Assembly (NCBI GenBank): GCA_020427625.1
Contig: JAGQOI010000125.1
Coordinates: 1-10,941, forward strand
DNA length: 10,941 nt
Origin: Phycisphaerales bacterium
GTDB lineage: Bacteria > Planctomycetota > Phycisphaerae > Phycisphaerales > SM1A02
Direction of reading: 5' to 3'
Part shown: one piece after another, positions 7,595-10,941 of the stretch
How positions within the stretch are numbered: position 1 is the first letter of the stretch
How the letters are laid out: each line of letters opens with the position of its first letter
Position numbers and translations under genes: made by a program
Notes under the pieces: model-generated
What the model saw: the letters and a program-made list of their open reading frames with translations, nothing else
What the model was told of the DNA's origin: nothing
The model's database searches: none

Positions 7595-9479
7595 CGTCGA
7601 TCCGGGACGCCCCCAGCGCCTCGCGCGAACGGTGGAGATCGGGATGACCCGGCGCGAGGATCGCCGCGCGAATCCGCAGCGCCGCGGCATGCCACGCCGC
7701 CGCCGCGTCCATTCGACCGGCATCCCGTTCGATCTCGCCGAGCGAGAACATCGCCATCGCGACATCCGGATGATCCGCGCCGAGCACCGCGCGCCGGATG
7801 GCGAGCGCGTCGTACACGAGATCCCGCGCGCCGTCGAGATCGCCGGCGCGGCGGAGGACATCGCCGAGCGTCGCGCGCGTCAACGCCGCCTCGCGCGACT
7901 CCGTTCCGAAACGACGCTCACGGATGGCGAGCCCCTCGCGCAGACGACGGGCCGCGTCGTCCAACGACCCGGCGTCGCGAGACACGAGCGCCTCCAGCCC
8001 GACCACCCGTGCCCGCGCGGCATCCGGATCCGCACATCGAGCCACCAGCGTCGCCGCCGCATCGAGGTGTCCCCGGGCGGCCGCGAGATCCCCGAGATTG
8101 CGATACCCGTTCGCGACGGTCATCCGGATCGAGAAGGCCACCTCCGGGCGTTCCCCGAGGACGAGGTCGATCCAGTGCGATGCTTCGTCGAGCGTGTCTC
8201 TCAGCGTGGGCTCGGCGCCGGAGGCGGCGGACACCGAGCCGATCGTGTCTTCGAGGAACAGGTTGACTTCGCGCAGGCGTGCCGACTCCGCCTCGGCGCG
8301 TCGATAGAGCGTCGTCATCCCCAGCGCCGCGACGACGAGCACCGTCACCATCGCCAGCGCGCCGCTCGCCGCCCAGCGATGACGGGCCAGCGTGCGGCGG
8401 CAGACGTACCAGCGGTCGTTCCGGCGCGCGTCCAGCGGCAGGCCGTCGCGGTACCGGCGCAAGTCGGACGCGAGCGCATCGGCGTTGGGATACCGGCGGC
8501 CGGGCGCCTTCGCCAGCGCGTGTGCGACGATCGTGTCCAGTTCGGCGTCCGCCGTGCGCGGACCGTCCCGCGACGGCGGATCGAGCGTCGTCGTGCAGAT
8601 GGACTCGACCCGGGACGCGAGATCCGACGCCTCCGCCTGCGCCGATCGACCCGACAGCAGTTCGTGCAGGATCAGGCCCAGCGCGTACACGTCCGTCGCG
8701 GTCGTGATGGCGCCGCACCGATGTCGCACCTGTTCCGGCGCGGCATAGGCGAGCGTCCCCACGAATGCGCCGGCCCGCGCGAGGTCGTCGCGATCGCGAT
8801 CCACCTCCATCGCCAGGCCGAAGTCGATGACCCACGGGCGCCCGGCGTCGTCGACGATGATGTTCGTCGGCTTGAGGTCGCGGTGGATCACGCCGTGCCG
8901 GTGCACGCACGCGACGGCATCGCAGAGCGGCAGGACGACGTCGAGAACGGCGCGGCGACGCATCGGACCGTCCGTCGTGCTCGCGCGGCAATGTTCGGCC
9001 CAGGCCGCGAGCGACACGCCGTCGATCCAGCGCATGACGAGGTATGCGCGCCCGTCCGCCGTGAAGCCGCCGTCGAAGATCGGCGCGAGGTGCGGGTGTT
9101 CCACCCGCGCGAGCACGTCGATCTCGCGCCGGAAGCGTGCCCGTTCCGCGGCGGTCGCATCCCGTCCGGACGCCAGCACCTTCACGGCCACGTCGCGACC
9201 CGTCGAGACCTGCGTCGCGCGGTACACGATGCCCTGGCCGCCTCGCCGGGGCCGATCGCGGAGTTCGTACCCGTCGATCGTCGGCACGTCCCCGGTGGTC
9301 GACGACAGGGCCGCGAGGGTCCGTTCGAGGTCGAGGTTGGCGTGCAGGTTCGCGAGTCGTCGCTCGCAGCGCGGGCAGCCCGACACGTGCGCGATCATCG
9401 CGGCGCAGGGTTCGAGCCCGCGGAGCACGCCTTCGAGTTCCCGGGCGGTCGGACACGTTCGTCGCGGCGCGGCGATCAT
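7581..9479 (-). CDS. Membrane Ser/Thr protein kinase with zinc-finger-like N-terminus and TPR-like repeats
   Basis: This is a 632-residue Hanks-type kinase. Residues 31-38 form H-x3-C-x2-C (HVSGCPRC), with C9 and C25 upstream, like the zinc motif of anti-sigma factors. The kinase domain (about 69-345) has the nucleotide loop near 78-86 (RRGGQGIVY), K100 in VAVKVL, the catalytic loop HRDLKPTN (199-206), DFG (219-221) and APE (247-249). It therefore has the residues needed for activity, although the first loop glycine appears to be Arg78. One membrane segment lies at about 369-390. Residues about 420-632 are Ala/Arg-rich helical repeats of TPR type (TLGDVLRRAGDLDGARDLVY, SLGEIERDAGRMDAAAAWH), on the far side of the membrane. 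ATG 9479 overlaps the sigma factor stop (ATGA) and has AAGGAG in front. The longer reading frame upstream is the sigma gene's opposite phase and is rejected. Together with the sigma factor it probably forms a phosphorylation-controlled transcription switch; this is inference. Confidence 0.93.
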   Translation of the reverse strand: MIAAPRRTCPTARELEGVLRGLEPCAAMIAHVSGCPRCERRLANLHANLDLERTLAALSSTTGDVPTIDGYELRDRPRRGGQGIVYRATQVSTGRDVAVKVLASGRDATAAERARFRREIDVLARVEHPHLAPIFDGGFTADGRAYLVMRWIDGVSLAAWAEHCRASTTDGPMRRRAVLDVVLPLCDAVACVHRHGVIHRDLKPTNIIVDDAGRPWVIDFGLAMEVDRDRDDLARAGAFVGTLAYAAPEQVRHRCGAITTATDVYALGLILHELLSGRSAQAEASDLASRVESICTTTLDPPSRDGPRTADAELDTIVAHALAKAPGRRYPNADALASDLRRYRDGLPLDARRNDRWYVCRRTLARHRWAASGALAMVTVLVVAALGMTTLYRRAEAESARLREVNLFLEDTIGSVSAASGAEPTLRDTLDEASHWIDLVLGERPEVAFSIRMTVANGYRNLGDLAAARGHLDAAATLVARCADPDAARARVVGLEALVSRDAGSLDDAARRLREGLAIRERRFGTESREAALTRATLGDVLRRAGDLDGARDLVYDALAIRRAVLGADHPDVAMAMFSLGEIERDAGRMDAAAAWHAAALRIRAAILAPGHPDLHRSREALGASRIDVRGR

Positions 9480-10075
9480 GGCGCGTCTCCTTCGGCCCCG
9501 GCATCGAGCGATCGCGCGACCCGGGCCGCGATCGCGCGGAGCCGCCGCAGGCAACGGTGCTTCGCGAGGTAGACGTCGTTGACGGTCATGCCGAGCGTCG
9601 TCGCGACGACGTCCGGGCGGTCGCCCCGGATCACGACCGCCTCGAACGCCGCCCGCGTGCGCGGCGCGATGCGGGTATCGCGGCGCAGACGCGCCAGCGA
9701 TTCGCGGAGGACGCTCCGCTCCCAGACGTCGTCCCACGTCGCCGCGACATCGGGTGACGCGCGATGGACGATGGCGGAGTCCCCGCGCCGGCCGCGCGCA
9801 CCGGGTCGTCGGCGCTGACGCTGTGCGCAGTGTCTCGCGATCCCGAAGATCCACGCCCGCATCCGCCCGCGCGTGCGCTCGTAGCGGCGATCGCGAAGGC
9901 CTCGATGCACGGCGACGATCGTGTCCTGCGCGCACTCGGCGGCGGCCTCGGGATCGAGTCCGAGCCGGGCGGCGAAACGTTCGACGATGTCCCGCCAGCG
10001 ATCGTCGAACGTCTCCCACGTCGCGGAATCGTCGCGATGCAGTCGGGCGAGGACGTCGGTGGTCGTCGTGAGCAT
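9476..10075 (-). CDS. ECF-family RNA polymerase sigma factor
   Basis: The 199-residue protein has the two-domain layout of extracytoplasmic function sigma factors. Region 2 (about 20-85) contains WETFDDRWRDIVERFAARLG, ECAQDTIVAVHRGL (core RNA polymerase contact helix) and GRMRAWIFGIARHCA (-10 recognition part). Region 4 (about 140-180) is a helix-turn-helix with AAFEAVVIRGDRPDVVATTL and GMTVNDVYLAKHRCLRRLRA, which would read the -35 element. The spacer between the regions is arginine-rich. It has no C-terminal extension. ATG 10075 is supported by GGAG on the minus strand at 10084-10087, 8 bases upstream. It is translationally coupled (ATGA) to the downstream Ser/Thr kinase; sigma-kinase pairs of this type are common in planctomycetes. 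The kinase, with its zinc-finger-like N-terminus, is the natural candidate for controlling it. Target promoters are unknown. Confidence 0.92.
   Translation of the reverse strand: MLTTTTDVLARLHRDDSATWETFDDRWRDIVERFAARLGLDPEAAAECAQDTIVAVHRGLRDRRYERTRGRMRAWIFGIARHCAQRQRRRPGARGRRGDSAIVHRASPDVAATWDDVWERSVLRESLARLRRDTRIAPRTRAAFEAVVIRGDRPDVVATTLGMTVNDVYLAKHRCLRRLRAIAARVARSLDAGAEGDAP
9487..9492 (-). promoter_or_regulatory. Ribosome binding site of the kinase gene
   Basis: On the minus strand AAGGAG stands 7 bases before the kinase ATG at 9479, inside the 3' end of the sigma factor gene. It fixes the kinase start and indicates efficient initiation besides coupling through the ATGA overlap. Confidence 0.8.
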
Positions 10076-10083
10076 GGCCGGGT

Positions 10084-10087
10084 CTCC
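10084..10087 (-). promoter_or_regulatory. Ribosome binding site of the ECF sigma factor gene
   Basis: On the minus strand GGAG lies 8 bases before ATG 10075 and supports that start. Confidence 0.6.
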
Positions 10088-10222
10088 GCGTGCCCCCTCT
10101 CTTCACCATGCGACGACTTCGCCGCGACGGGGACGAAAAGTGTCGATTTCGCCTGACAGATTCCCGGCGGACGGGTGAAGACGGGGAGCGGGCCGCGTCG
10201 GCGACCCGGATCACCCTCTCAC

Positions 10223-10227
10223 AGGAG
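10223..10227 (+). promoter_or_regulatory. Ribosome binding site of the secreted-protein gene
   Basis: aggag lies 7 bases before ATG 10235. Together with the signal peptide that follows, it fixes the start of the last gene. Confidence 0.75.
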
Positions 10228-10234
10228 TCTCGAC

Positions 10235-10941
10235 ATGTTCCCACTCACCTCCCGCCTGACCGTCCTCGTCTCGTCGGCGCTCCTCATGTGCGCCGGACCG
10301 GTTGCCGCGGACCCGATCGACTGGCGTCTCGTCACGTGCGAACTCACGGAGTCGGCCGCGCCGGACGCGCTCGACCTCGCGGTCCGGTTCGCCGTCGACG
10401 TCGGCGAGATCCCGCCCGGCGCCGAGTACCTGTCCTCGATCCGCATCCTCTTCAACGGCGTGCCGATGGAGCCCGATCACGCCACGACGGTGATCGCGAC
10501 CATGACCTTCGGCCCATGCACCGCGCCGGCCGGCGGCGTGTGCGCGCAGCCGGCGCCGAACCCGTGCAGCATCCTGTGGTACGGATACAAGAGCACCCTC
10601 TACCAGGTGAACGCGCGGTGCACACCGAACGTCAACACGGGCCTCTGTCACTGCATCCAGGGCGCGCCGCCGGTGATCATGAAGACCATCCCGCGCCCTT
10701 CGGTCGACGGACTGATCGAGATCATTCTCGATCCCGACGATCTCATCATCGAGACGGACGAGTCGAACAACCGCTTCGAGATCTGGTTCGACGCCTCCGA
10801 GTCGTGCACCAACGACGACGGCTTCGAAGCGTACGCGCCGGGCGAGTCACTCGACGGACAGGACGGCTGGAAGGGCTGGGACGACACGCCCGCGCTCGCC
10901 GCGACGGTCACGGACGCACTCGCCCGCGGCGGCGAACACGC
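10235..10941 (+). CDS. Secreted protein with CARDB-like segment (3' end outside window)
   Basis: The frame is open from ATG 10235 to the end of the window (235 complete codons) with no stop. The first 25 residues are a Sec signal peptide: Arg7, a hydrophobic core (LTVLVSSALLMCAG) and a likely cut after VAA before DPIDW. The next part, about residues 27-190, is beta-rich and carries several cysteines (GPCTAP, GGVCAQ, NPCS, RCTPN, LCHC). It includes a stretch ending DDLIIETDESNNRFEIWFD, which looks like the end of a CARDB/Ig-like adhesion domain. From about residue 200, DGFEAYAPGESLDGQDGWKG followed by WDD begins what looks like a lectin-like or laminin-G-like domain of a type seen in secreted planctomycete proteins; it continues beyond the window. 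It is probably exported or surface-attached, with unknown ligand. The cysteine in LLMC is not a good lipobox. It is transcribed divergently from the sigma-kinase pair, so it might be a target of that sigma factor, but no shared promoter motif was found. Confidence 0.8.
   Translation, partial: MFPLTSRLTVLVSSALLMCAGPVAADPIDWRLVTCELTESAAPDALDLAVRFAVDVGEIPPGAEYLSSIRILFNGVPMEPDHATTVIATMTFGPCTAPAGGVCAQPAPNPCSILWYGYKSTLYQVNARCTPNVNTGLCHCIQGAPPVIMKTIPRPSVDGLIEIILDPDDLIIETDESNNRFEIWFDASESCTNDDGFEAYAPGESLDGQDGWKGWDDTPALAATVTDALARGGEH

Larger units (their letters stand above)
10076..10234. promoter_or_regulatory. Divergent intergenic region between sigma factor and secreted-protein genes
   Basis: These 159 bases are the only sizeable non-coding space in the right half and must hold the start signals for the leftward sigma-kinase operon and probably the rightward secreted-protein gene. 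The least GC-rich patch, 10131-10160, contains a short inverted repeat, cgaaa (10134-10138) and tttcg (10147-10151), separated by 8 bases. It could be an operator or chance. I see no convincing -35/-10 pair of the vegetative or classical ECF type. A GGGAAT...CGTC pair on the minus strand has about 24 bases between its parts, too far apart. Confidence 0.45.

Noticed and set aside
7632..9572. 646-residue plus-strand open frame opposite the kinase gene
   Set aside because: It is antisense to a kinase with all catalytic motifs, its translation is Arg/His-rich and low in complexity, and it has no domain.
9480..10244. Upstream extension of the kinase frame to 10244
   Set aside because: It would overlap the whole ECF sigma gene in another frame and encodes Arg-rich noise; ATG 9479 has AAGGAG and the ATGA overlap.
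10235..10295. Possible lipoprotein signal in the last gene
   Set aside because: The residue before the cysteine is Met in LLMC, which does not fit a lipobox; a normal signal peptide cut after VAA fits better.
1..10941. CRISPR arrays, tRNA or rRNA genes, transposases, integrases
   Set aside because: No regularly spaced repeats, RNA gene structures, transposase-like proteins or terminal inverted repeats were seen; the repetitive look of 4150-6600 is explained by pentapeptide codons.

Overview
The window is GC-rich and densely coded, with short or negative gene spacing. The gene content points to a planctomycete, possibly of the Phycisphaerae type: an ECF sigma factor coupled to a transmembrane Ser/Thr kinase with TPR-like repeats, next to a secreted protein with a CARDB-like segment and a C-terminal 'DGFEAYAPG...GWKGWDD' module of a kind I associate with that phylum. 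This placement is inference from content; no rRNA or other marker gene is present.

Left part (bases 3-7594, + strand): a type VI secretion (T6SS) spike and cargo-loading cassette. The order is VgrG (only its first few residues lie outside the window), a decayed copy of a VgrG tail, a DUF2169 protein fused through a coiled coil to pentapeptide repeats, a second protein made almost wholly of pentapeptide repeats, a DUF3540 protein and a DUF4150 (PAAR-like) tip. The three genes from DUF2169 to DUF3540 are joined by ATGA overlaps, and the DUF4150 gene follows 21 bases later behind a strong ribosome binding site. VgrG and PAAR-like proteins form the spike and its tip, and DUF2169 proteins are known or presumed adaptors that load cargo onto them. 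No sheath, baseplate or ATPase genes and no recognisable toxin are in the window.

Right part (- strand, 10075 down to 7581): an ECF sigma factor and, through another ATGA overlap, a membrane Ser/Thr kinase with an N-terminal zinc-finger-like motif and C-terminal TPR-like repeats. This looks like a signal-transduction pair. The kinase gene runs convergently into the T6SS cassette and overlaps the DUF4150 gene by 14 bases, leaving no room for an intergenic terminator.

Far right: a 159-base divergent intergenic region, then a gene for a secreted protein (10235 to beyond the end of the window).

The most distinctive observation is the VgrG tail remnant at 2346-2518. It repeats the 'ATLGxTNE' and 'IGLxF' motifs and the HM(Y/F)V-stop terminus of the intact VgrG, but is frameshifted and internally deleted. 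It suggests duplication or exchange of VgrG tails, the part of VgrG known to set cargo specificity.
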